Below the pieces are notes generated by a model. The model saw only the letters and a list, made by a program, of their open reading frames with translations, searched no databases and had not been told where the DNA came from. Position numbers and translations under genes: made by a program. 64,000 bases of DNA from Parasponia andersonii (Eukaryota; Streptophyta; Magnoliopsida; Rosales; Cannabaceae), in assembly GCA_002914805.1 (NCBI GenBank), contig JXTB01000473.1, forward strand, positions 1 to 64,000, written 5' to 3'. Positions 34,794 through 48,300 of the stretch are shown here, piece by piece; the first letter of the stretch is position 1; each line of letters opens with the position of its first letter.

Positions 34794-37700
34794 ATGCCAA
34801 AGCATAAGAAGCGGTCGAGGACATTGAAACGGGTTTCGTGGGCTCCAGGACTTGATCTTTGTCAGGTATATTAGCAAATCTTTAATCGATTTTTTTTCTT
34901 CCGGATCTGAGGTTTTTGTTTCTTTTGAACCTTTTAATTGTTTAAAGATTCAACGTAATCATTTTTTTGGTTTGGTTTTAGGCTATGTAATTGATTTGGG
35001 TTTTTCTTTTTCTTGATCTATTTAGCATTTACAAACCTTTACCATTAAGTTATTTCTGGCGTTGTTATGAGATCTGGGTACAGGTTTAAGGGTATTCATG
35101 GCGTTGTAAAGGTTTGGGTACAAATAATTCTAAATTTAAAAAAAAAAAAAAAGAGGCAAGAAAGGTAGGGGACATTCATGAGAATTACCGTCAGATTACC
35201 CTTCAATCAAGAATTAGCCACTTAATTTCAGTGGTTTAAAACGTAAAATAATACGAATAAGATTAAAATTGAAGCCGCTTTAGCTAACGGAAAACCTACA
35301 TGTATATATTTGTATGCAAAGACAAATGTATAATCGTTAAATCGTTGAAAAAAAAATCGAATTTCAAGTTTCCAGATCTTGATTTTAGTACAGCTCGAAC
35401 AAGTTGTCAAGAAGGACCAATTAAGAAGTCATAATTTACAACCCATTTTAGTTGGGGATGAGATTTATTAAATTAAAATGTGTAATATTTTCAACAATAG
35501 AAAAGTCTAAACAAATGTGCCCAACAAACTTTTCTTATAATTGATTGTATCTTAAATGAAGAACTTTGACTACAGATAAATCATTAAACAACAATTGATA
35601 ATTTGCTATCTATTTGTCATAGACCACCCTATAATTAACGAATTATGAGTTAATAACTCAATTTAATTTCCTTATAGATCATTAATCAAATGTCAGAATC
35701 GGATGGCATCAATATAATTTTTATCCCTATGCCCTCAATCTACTACCCCACAATGAGATGGTCTAGTTATTAGTTATAGAATTTTAGTTTTGTCCATTAG
35801 CTGTGACTATGATATAATTACACGCGAAGAATGCAGACATTTAACCAAAATAATAGGAAGAATAAGCAATTTGTTGCAAAAAGAAAGACATCTTTAATCT
35901 AAAGTCATAAATTGGGAAACTTCACTAGATTCAATCTGTATGTTATTAGGACTGACTTTTGAAAATAGTCCTCGAAAATCTGAGTATTAGAATTAAGATT
36001 CCTCACAGACACAGTTGCTTTGATTTGTTCATATGATGTGAAAGAACCCTTTTGTTTAGCAAATGTTTTTTCGATTTAAAGAGGTCTGCTTGTAGCGTTA
36101 CAGTTTGGACATTCTACTAAGCCTGCAAACCATTATCAGAGATACGAAAATATCCTGGTAAATTATTTCAGAGATATGATATATGGAAGCTTAACGAAGA
36201 ACACCTGTATTAAAAAGTATTTACCCCTTTCAGTTTTACTGAAACTATTATTTGTAGTCAAGATAAACATTAAGAAGAATATTTTGAAGTCATGTCCTTG
36301 AAATTTTGTCCAACGTGTTTTGGAAGAATGTTAGTCTGCGTTGTTGGTTATGTATCTCTTGGCTCTGGAAGATTTCGGATCTCTCTTTTTGTGGAGCATT
36401 TTCCCCTTCTAGTTTGTGCAACTTCTGCATTTTATGCAAAGGGACTGTCGTGATTTGGGCCATGAAATTGGCCACAAATATGCTGTGAGCTTGTTGTACT
36501 TTATTTTGAGATAGCATTGATCTTTCGACTGATATGTCTTTCATGATTCAGCTTTTCTTGCCAATTTTTTTGAGTGAGCTTTGCCAGTGATCCTTCACTA
36601 TGCTATATGTATGTTTTGCTGATTAGTTAAGTGATTTTATTGGCACTGGCTGACTAATTTTACATTTTAAATAGGTTAAGCTGTTTTCCTCGGAGGATTG
36701 TCCTGCAAAAGTTGGTATGAATTCCCAAGATGATCTTCAAGCGAAGTCAACATGGACATTGCCTTCAAACACTAAAGGATCTAACGATCTGCCCCCTGGG
36801 TTTGAACGTGGTTTTGCTGTGGGCCAATCCAGTATGGAACTTCCGTGCATTCCTCGAATTCAATGGAAATGCCCTCCCAAAGTAAGCAGTTAGATTTTCG
36901 TCAAAACAAACTTTATTTAAGCAAAAAGCATGCAAGTGTGTGTTGATAGGCTTTCACTTGCCAATTTTTTTCAAGCCGATCTTGAGAGTTTACATACACG
37001 GACTAACTTAAAATTCTTGCTTACTCTTTTGTGAACAGATTGTTCCGACTCCAGCCTGGCAAGTTGTTTCTGGTGAGGAAAGTGAGGAGGTCAAGAATCA
37101 AAAGTCGAGGGAGATGAGAGTGCTTGAAGCAGTTTATCCAAGGGTTTCTTCCATTCCTACTAGGTATAAATTCATCTGCTTTCTGGCAGCATTTTTCTAG
37201 TTTCTTCGTTGTTATATTACTGACACTCATATATATTTCCTTTTCCCATAGCCCTTCTGTTTCTTTGGTGGTTGAAAATGAATATTATGACGACAACCAG
37301 ACTCCACTTGTTTCCTTGACTCCCATTGAAGAAGAAGAATCCCCAGATACACCTTTTGACAAAGCAACACCAGTAAACACCACCTTAAGCTCTCAACAAC
37401 CATCCTTGCCCCAAGTTTTGTTACCCTCAGGAACCCACGTTTCTAAACTTGACTCTCATTCTATGAATCCCCTTGCCAGTACACAACCCTCTTCGGCTAA
37501 GTTACCTGATCTAGGTGCCGATGTAGTTGCCGCTACTTACACTGCCTTAGCTGCATTCATGACATGTAGCAAGAGTGGAAACTTAATCGACACGGATTTG
37601 CTCGTTAAAATCCTTAACGACCCAAAATTGATCGCAAATATGATGAACAACGGGCCACCACAAGCAGCCAATACAGGAAGTGCACCTATATCTGAGTCAA

Positions 37701-38329
37701 AGACTGTAAGTTCATCAGTACCGTTAACCTTTCCTACGCTTGATACAGAGGGGCCTGCGGATGAGAACTCGTTCCCCATACCAAAAGGGGTAAGCTCAAC
37801 GTTAAATACAGGGTCTCATCAACAAGATGCTCATCCAAATTCTAGGTTTCAGCAAGTAATGAGAACGCCGGTTTCCACCCCCACCCCCGAGTCCTATTTT
37901 AGCATACCAAATCAGGTGACATCAGCCGCAAATGTAGCCAGCGTTCAAACAAGTACAGTGACCTTATCAACTTTCACAGTCAGAGAACCAGCACGCCCTA
38001 TTAAGGATTTGAACTACTATAAGAACCTCATTAAGCAACATGGAGGAGAAAAAGTAGAAAAGAAGGATTCGATTAATGCACAAAATCGGGAAAATTATCA
38101 CTACTTTCAAGATTCAAAACCAGTTCAAAATTATGAACTGGGAGAAATGAAATCGAAGAACACAAAACCCTGCGCTTACTTCAAAACCTCGAAGGGATGC
38201 TGGAATGGAGCCAATTGCCCATTCCAGCATGATGTTCCAAAACAATGGCGGGCTGGCAAAGTGATAGAGGGCCATAGTGCAAAGAGAATGAAACTAAATG
38301 GTGAAATTTATGGGAGCATGTTGGTCTGA
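34794..38329 (+). CDS. CCCH zinc-finger protein (AtC3H6-like), four exons
   Basis: Probable nuclear RNA-binding or regulatory protein, similar to Arabidopsis zinc finger CCCH domain-containing protein 6 (identified from remembered family motifs). Exons are 34794-34865, 36675-36881, 37039-37163 and 37252-38329, giving 493 residues with all phases consistent. The N-terminus is basic, followed by the family signature KRVSWAPGLDLCQVKLF. DLPPGFE, IPRIQWKCPPKIV, WQVVSGEES and REMRVLEAVYPR follow. The middle is a long Ser/Thr/Pro-rich low-complexity region. The single zinc finger near the C-terminus is C-x8-C-x5-C-x3-H with C442, C451, C457 and H461. Intron 1 is unusually long (1.8 kb, 34866-36674). 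It carries no recognised element. The first exon encodes only 24 residues and was identified by the RVSWAPG motif and matching phase. Confidence 0.92.
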
Positions 38330-41241
38330 AATAGCGTGTGGATGTTAATTGAACACAACTAATTAGACTAGGTCTTTTTAAGATTTTGTGTAGAACAGTT
38401 TCGTGAAGTCGACTTGAATTGTAAGGAAGGGTTATAGTTTTGGAAGTGACCTATAATGTGCAATTTGAAGTTGGGGGGGAGAAGAAAAAAACAGAGAAGA
38501 GTTTCGTTAATTTTTTTTTTTAATTTTTTTTTTCAAGTTAATTCTTTTAGTGTGGTTAATTCACACGCAAATAGAATGAAAGCTTAAACAAATTGGGGCA
38601 ATTGGGTGAGTGAGTGTTAACTAAAATAAATTCCCTGAAAAGTGTCATTTAAACTCTAAGAAAACTCTAAATTCCCTTTTAAAGTGTCGATTAAAATAAA
38701 TTCCATTACATTAACGAATAAAGGAGGCATCGAATGAATTAAATATCGTAAGGCTTATGACATGCTTGAATAGTTTTAAGTTATAGATGAATGTGATTAC
38801 CAATTGGTACAACTCGCTGCCTATAAATCATCTTATTCTAATATGAAGTGCAATAGCATATACTATCAACAATTGTGGTCCTTCACCAACATACACCTTA
38901 TGAAGATGACACTAATGGTAACACAGCTATTTACAGCGGTTGGACTTTTTTGCCAGCTATTTACAGCGGAAAGTTGACCAAATAGAGTAAACTGATAAGT
39001 GAATTGTGTAGAAAAGTCTAATCCCCATGTATAGATTCCAAAGTCTACGTAATGGCCTCTAAGATTTGAAGGAATCATAGTTGAATTTATTACCTCAATG
39101 TCAGTCAACGGTTATTTTCCCCAAACAAAACGGAACTCTTCCATTGAGGCAAAAATCTAACGCGAGCAGGTGCCATCCGAAAACAATTAGCACAGCTGCA
39201 TACATGACTGTACTTCTACTTTGACACCTATCTCAATGAAAATGGCTCGATAGTTTTAGTATATGTCAACATAAAGCGGCGATTCACTCCAGAATAATAA
39301 ATTTGGATCACATCAAGAAAATAGAAGCAGGACGACGAGAGAAGAGAATCTAGAGTTAGAGGCTGACCAGTAGTGTTGAAAGTTTTGAACCAAGTATTGG
39401 AGCAGTCATGCAACAGAACATGGACTAATCGAGTTTCATTTATCTTGTAATTGCATATAATGCTCTCTCTATATACATGGGGATTTTGATATTTTAGCTG
39501 TCTTATTAGTATAACATAGGAGCTTCAAAGCAGTGTGTTCCATCACATTACTTATTTATTTTTTTGTTCAAGACTCAAATTAGTTAAGATTCGTCGTGTC
39601 AAATTAAGGTTCTTTTTTTTTCCCCCCCTATTTGATCTTGCTAGTAACTTTTGCATTAGTTATTGTTCTGTTTATTGTCTGTTTTTAATTATTATTTTGT
39701 GTGTTATGATCCCGTGATTCTGCTCTTATTTCGGTTGTTATAGCTATTTTTTTTGGCAAAAATTGCCATCCACAGAAGCTGAGGGCTCATTTAGTTTATC
39801 AAATGCAATTCATAAGTCTATGTCATTTAGTGTATCTAATGCAATTCATAAGTATATGTTCCTAAATCAAACGATGTTGTATTTCTCTTAACAACTCTAA
39901 GATAGAAGCCTGGGTTCAAAGTATCATCTATGACATCGATTATAGATTTACCATTTCACATATGGATCGAAACTGCAAGTTTATCTTTGAAATAACACAA
40001 AAAACAGGAAAGAAAAGAAGAAGTAGGCTAGTTCAAAGAGGGAGACTTGACTTTTAATTCGAGTTCTAAAGAAGATAGGAAACTTTAATTAATTTAAGTT
40101 ATATCTAAATAAGATAATATGGCTAGTTCGGAAAGTCTGTATTCTAATTTAAATTTTCGAGAAACTTAAATACTTCACAAATATAAAAGAGAAAAGAGAA
40201 ATTTGTGGATGATAAATCACACCTTCAAACTTAAAATAAGAACTATATATACATATATTTTTCATTTAATTATATTACTCTTTAAATAAATATATCAAAA
40301 AACATAATTATTATCAGTAACTCCTAAAAAATAGAGATACTTGCCCGCTGATATATAGTATTGCCCAAGGACGAAAACTGTAAAAAAAAATTGTAAGAGT
40401 TTCAAGGAAATATTGGTAAATATCAATTTTGATGCCGATTATGGAAATTTTGTTGATTAAAGTACCGGAAAATCATGGAAATTTCGGTGAAATATAAGAT
40501 AATATCGTATAACATCGTAATTTTTTCCTAAAAAAAAAACAGATTTTGAACATTTTATCATCTTCAATACACCCATAGGCAAATACACTTTGGAAAAGTT
40601 AAGAAGATGTGAAAAGGAAAAAGAAAGGAGAAAAAAAAAAGTAACCGCTAAAGACAATAATTATTGAAAATTGATGCACTATATATATGGTATATATTTT
40701 TAATATGTATGCTACTTTTGGTAAAAAAAAAAAAAAAGCTACTTTAATTGATGAATTATTGAATAATTTAGAATTTCTTAAAGCTTTGTTAGGTAATTCT
40801 GTAGTTTTAGTCATTTATTTGTGATTTCCGTATTATCTTCTATATTTCCATAAAACTAGAGTATCGATACTTTCGTTCTTGGTATTGCCAAATAATTGGC
40901 ATAAAATAAGGAGAAATATGCTCAAAAAAACAAGATTTCCTGAAAATAGGTATAAGGAACATATGCCAAGTTAATTAATGGAAATGAGCAACCTGATACC
41001 ACGGGTGAGTGAGATTGGTAAAACCAAAAGTTATGATCACTGGCTCTCAAACTCTTTCAAACCACAACCATAGCAATATAGCATTCCCAAATCAAATTGT
41101 CATTTGAACAATAATTAGATCTGTTTTTAGGTGCCATAAAACCAACAAGTAAACATCACTTGTACAAATAAAAACTGTCATAGGTACTATCCAGCAGCAG
41201 TTTAGATCTTTGAAAAATATCTTGAATTTCCTCCATTAGAG
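38330..41241. other. Intergenic stretch between convergent genes, no gene recognised
   Basis: It holds the 3' flanks of the CCCH gene (+) and the Pin1 gene (-). A 36-bp tandem duplication is listed separately. Around 38928-38970 the word CTATTTACAGCGG occurs twice, 28 bp apart, which may be a scrap of a transposon end. The rest is AT-rich with no coding character. Confidence 0.5.
39787..39858 (+). repeat. 36-bp tandem duplication
   Basis: Two adjacent copies (39787-39822 and 39823-39858) share TCATTTAGT and ATGCAATTCATAAGT, with three or four differences. Confidence 0.75.
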
Positions 41242-43676
41242 TCAGCCAGTTCTCAATATGATGTGAACTCCACTGTCAGTATCCACGATTTCACTTATCT
41301 CCCCAACCTTAAGAGCAAAGGTTGCCTCCTCGAATGGCTTTTGCATCTGGCCACGCCCGAAAGGACCTGCATCAATAATTAGCACTTTGATTGATTAGAC
41401 CACTAGTTTGAGCAAAACATGATTTTATCAGACCCTAGGAGATTCTTGTTCCACAAAAATGCAAAGCAAAAGCAAACAACAAAAAAATAAGAAAAGTTGA
41501 CGATACTTCATGGGCGTTGCACGTAACAATCCATGCTTTTGGATTAAAAAGTACTATCATCTTAAGAATACATATGGATACAAATTTAGTTTCAAAGATT
41601 GTGTAATCCAGCAAACAGGCTCAAGATATTCAAGCCAATGGAAAAATAGGAACTTTGCGTGGACCAAAAGATGTTGTAGACCAAAATTGTAAAGGACGCA
41701 GAAAGGCAGCATCAAATATCATAGAGACACCGCCAGGTGATCCTCGTAGGATATGAGAGACCTTATTTGGAATTTCAGTTGGATAGACAAATCCACCAAG
41801 ATTACACAAATATTTTTAAAAGTTAAAAGACCCACATTCGCCATAGCTTTACAGAATAATACGACGACTCTGGAAACGGCTAATAAAATTCATCACTTTA
41901 TAATTTCTATCTACCCCGAAAGGTGTGAAACTTCACTCTTTATATTTCAATGGCTTTTTAAATTATGATAGTTCACTAGCACTTAGAGACAACTATTAGT
42001 TCCCATATACTTCTAATGAGGATTTTTGGAGATGAATTGAAGTTTCTGTAAGAATTCCGTCACTAAACACAAAAGCGAGTCTTTTCATTTAGCATGAAAA
42101 AAACAGTTCCTCTGATTACATTTATGGAGCGTATTAGTCAAGTTTTAACTAACAACCAATTTAAAACTTTTTCAACAACTCCGAACTTCCAGATCGGTAA
42201 CACAGCGTACGCAGCAGATAGAAAGATGCGAAAGTACTTCATAAAAGGATTGGCAATCATGGTCTGTATTTTCTCTTTCCTTGCATAAAAAGAATAAAAA
42301 AAAATCCTCTTGCTCTGATTTTTTTCTTTAAATGATCACATGTCAAAAAGAGAATATTATTAAAAGAACCAAAAAGGAGATATAAACAATAGACTAAGAA
42401 AATCCGGTGGTACACGCATAACATATTTGTCTACAAAAGGATACAGGAAAGTCGGTAGCGAAAATCACGCGTTGTAAATATTTTTCACACCTAAATGCTA
42501 ACGCTTCTCAAAATATGCAATGATGGCTCATTCTAATAGCTAAAGTACAGGGGTTTTGGCCAATCATTTCTCAGTCTCCAAAGAACTTACAAAGATCTAG
42601 GATTTATCAGATTCACGGCAAATAGAGAATCACCCTTCATCAACAATCTATGCCAGCCTACAATCAAAGAGAACTATAAAACTCATGGTCCAAAGGTGAA
42701 CTTCAAAAGTGAAAGTTTCACCAATAACCAAAACCTCTTGATATGTGCCCTTATTTATTTATTTATTTTTAATCCTAGAAAACTCTCAAAACCCGCTTAG
42801 CAACCCCGAATTTGAAACAAGAGCCACGAAGCCTACAATCTATGTGAACTATAAAAAACTCAGAAAGGTGGACGTGAGAACTTGAATCTACGGCATGAGG
42901 AAGCAAATCACTTAAGTTAACAGCTCAGCTAAACTAAACCCTCAGACATAGAGTTTAGTCCCTTAACAAGGAGGTCTGAACATGATGAAAGTGACAAAAT
43001 CAAAAATTGCAGACTAACAAGAACCAACCGAGAGACTCGGACCCCATTCCAAACCCGCCAGCCAATCCCCCCCCCAAAAAAAAAAAAAAACCTCTTTTTC
43101 TTTTCAGTAAAATACTAGGACTTGGACCAAAATTCTCGCTTATCAATTATCCTTCTACTGTAGACGAAATAACTAACTATGGCTCATTCAATCCTTACAT
43201 CCTTTTTCTCATAGCCCAGAAAAAGCAAACAGCCATAAATCTCAAAATCTAGGGTTTTACATGAACCTAAACAAAAATGAAAATTAAAAAAAAAAAACTG
43301 ATAAATACGAAAATTCATCGATTGACGTCGGTTGAGCCATGCATATGGATACAATATGATGAATCAATTAAACTATTCAAATTCAGAAATTTAGATATCA
43401 AAAAAAAAAAAAAAAGGAAAGAAAGAAAGGAATACCAAGATCGCCGCCACGCTTGGCGGAGCTGCAGTCGGAGAAGCGAGAAGCAACGTCATCAAACTTG
43501 GTCTTGCCGGAAACGATGTCGTCGCGGAGGGCCTTGAGCTGCGAGACGGCGGCCTCGCGGGTGGTGGCGACGATGACGCGGCCTTCTGGATCTTTCCAAG
43601 AGGCTTTCCTCCTGGAGCCCTGGTGCTTGATCAGGATATGGGACGCTCTCACCTGCTGGTTCCCCGACGAGGCCAT
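41242..43676 (-). CDS. PIN1: Pin1-type peptidyl-prolyl cis-trans isomerase (parvulin), two exons
   Basis: Phosphorylation-specific prolyl isomerase acting on pSer/pThr-Pro bonds, in nucleus and cytosol. In Arabidopsis, Pin1At affects flowering regulators. Exons are 43676-43436 and 41366-41242, giving 121 residues (Pin1At is 119). It is a single parvulin domain without the N-terminal WW domain of animal Pin1, as usual for plants. Visible functional residues are H13 in SHILIKH, the phosphate-binding arginines R22/R23 in [11 protein letters not shown], catalytic C71 in [13 protein letters not shown], and the C-terminal [20 protein letters not shown] and TDSGVHII. The intron is 2.07 kb with consensus GT..AG ends and phase 1. 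An in-frame ATG 33 bp upstream (43709) would add 11 residues. MASSGNQQ at 43676 was preferred because it matches the family start. Confidence 0.96.
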
Positions 43677-43881
43677 TTTCGTCTTTTTGGCTGCCTTGCT
43701 GCTGCTCAAGGACCTTTCTCTGTCTCTGTTCTTCCGATCGGACGGTGGTGCTTCTTTCTTCCTTTTACGATCGGAGGACTCTATTTTCGCTAGCCGTTGA
43801 TGTAAATACGAAGAAGAAAGAGATTTTTAGTTTTGTGGGCGAATCGAGTCTCAGAATTTTGGGGGATCGACTTCTTGTTCT

Positions 43882-43888
43882 TTTTATA
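43882..43888 (-). promoter_or_regulatory. Candidate TATA box of the Pin1 gene
   Basis: TATAAAA on the minus strand, about 206 bp upstream of the Pin1 start codon. The following leader is CT-rich in the transcript sense. Confidence 0.5.
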
Positions 43889-44119
43889 GCGAGTGAGCAG
43901 CACTCGTGTAGTCAATACTCTCATCCAACCGTCCAATAGACCAAGGGACTATTATTGTTTTTATTGTATTTTTGGAAAAATATATAGATAGATAAATATA
44001 TATATATATATATGGGTACCAATACGTCCAACGGCTAAAGAAAAAATATCTACCTATAGGTAAAGAAAAAAAATACCTATTGGATTGGCAACCTATAATA
44101 TATATATATATATATATAT

Positions 44120-44960
44120 TATTGGAGCGGTTTTCACCAGTTGTTCACGTGTCTCTGAACTGTCGGTGTCGTATCTTCCAACTGTCCACGTGTCATTGTT
44201 ATCCCAAAGAGCTTTTGACTTCAAGCAAGATCGGAGAGGCGGGAGAGGTCACTTACAAAGGCTCTCCGATGCTTAAGTCAGTTATTTATTTTTAATTCAG
44301 GGTAGCAAAGATTTTGTTTTTCTCTGTATCTGTATGAGTATATCTTTGTTTCTTGCTCGTAAATTTTTAAATATTTCTTTTTGTATGCGTACATGCCTCT
44401 CTTTTGGGGACGCATGACTCATATATATAGTCCTGAAATTGTGAACCTCCTGGTTCTCAATCTCAGGACCGAATACCTTTTTCGTCAAGACTTCCCTCAG
44501 AGGTCACGGGCCGAGATTACCGTGATCCCTCCTGCACCGCTGTAGCCTAGTTTCCGCCGTCCCCTATGGGTCGAATCTGTCAGGGGCGAGATTTGGACAA
44601 ATCGCTGTTCTGTCAGGATGGTTTGCCCCATACGCACACCTACTCAAGATCGTATTAAATGCTCTGTCTGGGTCTGGAGCTGTGAGTTGCTTTCCATTGT
44701 ACTCTGGTGGAAGACCCTTGGGGCTTCCGACCTCCAGCTATCGAGGTAAGAATCGGACTGGGCCGAGTCCATCCAGACATCCAGGGTCTGGGATGGTCTC
44801 AGCCCTAACCTCGGACAGCCCAATGGCCTATGTGGTACCAAGTGCGACTCGTGTGGCCTTTAACTAGTCACTCTGGACACATGTCGGACAGTATGCCCTG
44901 TTTGCGACCTGTTCTGCCACTTAATCGTCCACGTGGTGTATGATTTAGGAACGGGTCCCA
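44120..44960 (-). repeat. 3' LTR of the retrotransposon
   Basis: Direct repeat of the 5' LTR at 55693-56527. On the plus strand it begins TATTGGAGCGG, where the canonical TG is mutated to TA, and ends GGAACGGGTCCCA. It contains a TATATATA at about 44422 that in the other copy is the likely promoter TATA box. Confidence 0.9.
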
Positions 44961-44963
44961 CAA

Positions 44964-44982
44964 CTGTCCCCATTTCCCGACT
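44964..44982 (-). other. Polypurine tract of the retrotransposon
   Basis: Minus strand reads GGGAAATGGGGACAG directly upstream of the 3' LTR, the expected place and composition for the plus-strand primer. Confidence 0.6.
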
Positions 44983-45303
44983 TGATGGATTCGTATCCAT
45001 CAAGTGGGGAAATCGTTTCTCCGTTCTTCCAATTTGAGGGATACACGTGGCTCTCCTTTGCCGACGCGGAGGCACATCATCCCATGTCACAAAATTTTTT
45101 TAAATTTCGAAGTTCCAACGGTTCGGTCTCCCTTGCTCTGCCCTTCTTCAGAAAAACTATTCGGCTTCCCCTCCATAAAAGCCGCATTTAAGCTCATTTG
45201 CTACTTTACTAAAATCTTCAAATATTCTAGCCTCGTAAAATCTTAGGGTTTCCAACTTCTCCCCTTTCTAGAGACCTTTGCTCTTTCGATCGTATCAAGA
45301 ACG

Positions 45304-48300
45304 ATGGCCTCAAATCAAGATCCGGAACTTCGCCCCATCGTGGACTCGGAGTTGGATTTACTGAGGAGACAGCTCTGCCTCCCCGGCGGAGTCACGTTAC
45401 AAAGGGTCGAGGGCCCCGCAAATTGGTATCTACGTCCCTCTTCCCCCGAAGGCTCTATTATTTTGGAAAGAAAACAACTGAAATGGCTACGTTCACTCTT
45501 CCTCCTCTGATCCACCAGTTCTTCGCTTTGACGGGGATCCACCCGATGCAGTTAAATGCAAACGAGAATATAATTCTGATGGGGCTCTCTGCCCTGTCAG
45601 TTCTTTATGACCTGCATATCGACCTAGAGATGGTCTTTTATGCTTACAAACTCACCATCATCCCTAAAAAGAGTTCCTACCCCACCTTTTACCTTCAACC
45701 GTTCCCTGGACGTCACATTTTCTGGGGCTGGCCGAGGTCAGACAAGCAATGGGACTCCCACTCTAGGCTATATGCCGTTGGAGGGGCGTGGTGCTCCCCT
45801 TGGGTGAATGGAGAGTACTTCCAAATTCCCTCAATTTTCCTACAAAGTAAGTGCTAGGTCGTGATTTTCGGGTCTGTGTTCTCCTCATCTGTTATTGCTC
45901 ACGTTATTTTGTCTTGTGCAGCCTCTGCAGAAGAAAACAGGTTCAAGCCGCATTTGTCGGCGGGGCGGCTCAAAGGCCTGGAAGGGATCGTCATCTTCGG
46001 ATCTCCTAGGGACTGCCGACACATCCAGGCCGCCCTCAATCTCCAGGCGATGAATATGATGCCCAGGATGGTTTCATACCTTCCCTTCCCTCTGGACACT
46101 TGGGTTATCATGAAGCACCTGCGGAGCTGACTTGATGCCTCTGCCTTGAACCAATTCCACTGGGAAGAGCACGATCGCATCGCCATGGTGGGTCATTAGG
46201 TTACGGCTTCAAGCCAGTTGGCAGGTTCCAACGACCTGGTGGTGCCGACTAGCCACGAGCTCAAAGAGGCCGTGAGGCTCGTGGCCGAAGAGTGCGTCAG
46301 GCTCCGTAGGGAGGAGGCCGCTGCCCCTAAGAGGACTAGAAGTGGGTTCATTTCCGCATCCTTGAGCTTTGTCGATCGGGTTATGGCTGTGATCTAACCA
46401 TGTTGCTTGTTCTTTATAGGTTCTGAGACGGGCCCCTCGGCAGACCCTTCCCCTATCAAGGAGAGTACCACTGGACATAAGGCTCGCCCCAAGGTAACCA
46501 CCGGCCGGCGTCTCGTGGTGTCTTCAGAGGATGAAGCACCCGTGATCCTCCATTCCGGTGTGAGCAGACCTCCGACTGGGGAAACGACTGCCATAGAGGC
46601 CGTATGTGACAAGGGGGCGCCCCTGAGCCTGTCCGGAGGATCTGCTGCTCCAACCTCTTCCGCTCCCGGCTCTGGTTCGAAAACGAGCGTGGGGTCTGGT
46701 ACTGTTTGCCTCGGTGGGAAATCGCTGAGCTCAGCGAGAGGGCTCCGAGGTTGAAATCTCGGCTGTCTTCCCCTCCTCCGGTCCCAATAAAGCGGCGCCA
46801 CGAGGCCGGCTCATCCAAAGAAAAAGAGGGCCTGGCAGAGAAGAGGGGAAATGACGCCCTCTCTTCTGACAGCGATGACGATGGGGCCACACTGACCCTT
46901 CTGAGGAGAAGAAGGTCAGCGCGCAGTGGCCCGTCGGGAGGGAATGGTCAAGACAAGACCGAAAAATCACACTTAGGCGGGGCTCCAAGGGGGTTGGCAA
47001 CCGAAATTGCTGATATAGTGGGGGCTGCCGTGGCGTCTTCTACTAAGGATGCGCCGCCCCCTGCCATCGCCGACTGCGCGCTCGGCGAAGCCCAGCTTTC
47101 CTTCGTCCCTGCCACCGCTGTTTCGAGGGCGTGCCTAGCTGGGAAGGATGGTCCAGCCACGGAACCCGAGCTGGAGACACTCTCCTTGGAGAAAGTTGAG
47201 CTCGTCGCTAGCTGTACCTTCTCGCAGGTTTGGCTCATTCGGTTAACTCTATGTTTCTCAGCATCTTTGCTAGACCCTGACCTCTTTTTCATTTATCTTA
47301 TAGCTAGTCGCCATCCGGTCTTTCTATTCCTCTCGCATCAGGAACCTGACCGAGGAGTTGAATACTCGTTCTGCACTGGCCGAGCGCAGCGAGGCTGCCC
47401 TTGCCGAGTTGAGGACTGACTTCGACTTGTATCGGAGCCTCGATGAAGCTAGGGTTAGAAGCATGGTGGATCACGCCCTGAGTGCCGAGAAGGTCAGGCG
47501 CGAGGAGCTGGCTGCGAGACTGGCTGAGGCAGAGGCTGATAGGCTTGCTCAATCCGAGGCCGTTAGACTTGCCCAAAATGAGCTCAAGGTCAAGGAGCAA
47601 GAGCTGCAGAACGCCGGGGCAGAGATGGAGCTAGCCTTCTTCGCTCGCGACAAGGATGTTGAAGATGCTAAAGAGGTGAGGAAGGCCGAGGCAAAAACCA
47701 AATTGGAGGCCCATTCTCTGCAACACAGGCTCGACTGGTCAAATGAGGTAAGGAGACATCTTTATTTGGACCGTAAAATTGATGGGGGCTCAAGTAGAGT
47801 TGTCTCACAAGCACGGCGAAGACCTTGCTGATATTAACACCCTTGTGGTCGACTTGTCGTAGTGGCAGGCGGAGGTGAGGCTGGTGGCACTGAGGGATAG
47901 GCTAGCGGACGCGGAGAAACTAAAAACGAGGTATCAGAGGTAGGTGGATGTCCTTTCTGCAGAAAGTTACAGGTCTGGCTAGGAGAACAGGGAATTCGAA
48001 GGCCACGCAGAGGTGGTAACGCCAGACTAGTTTGACGAGCAGAAAGGCGTCGAGAGAGACGACTATTTTGTCAAGTACTACATGCAGTAGCTTAGGGATG
48101 AGATCAACATCGCGTACCCTGCTGACGTGCTGAAGATGCTTGCCGCGGAAAAAGATGGGCCCTCTACATCTGCCTCTGTTGCTAAGGAGCTTATCCCCGT
48201 TTCCGGTTCGCTAAAGCTAACCTCGGAGGTCCCAGGCAGTCAGCCTGGTCTTGGGGCTTTAACTGGAGAAGGGTCTGGTGCTGTCATTTTATCCAGCGAC

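Noticed and set aside
38928-38970. Transposon terminus with CTATTTACAGCGG repeated
   Set aside because: Only a 13-bp word occurring twice; no partner terminus or target duplication was found.
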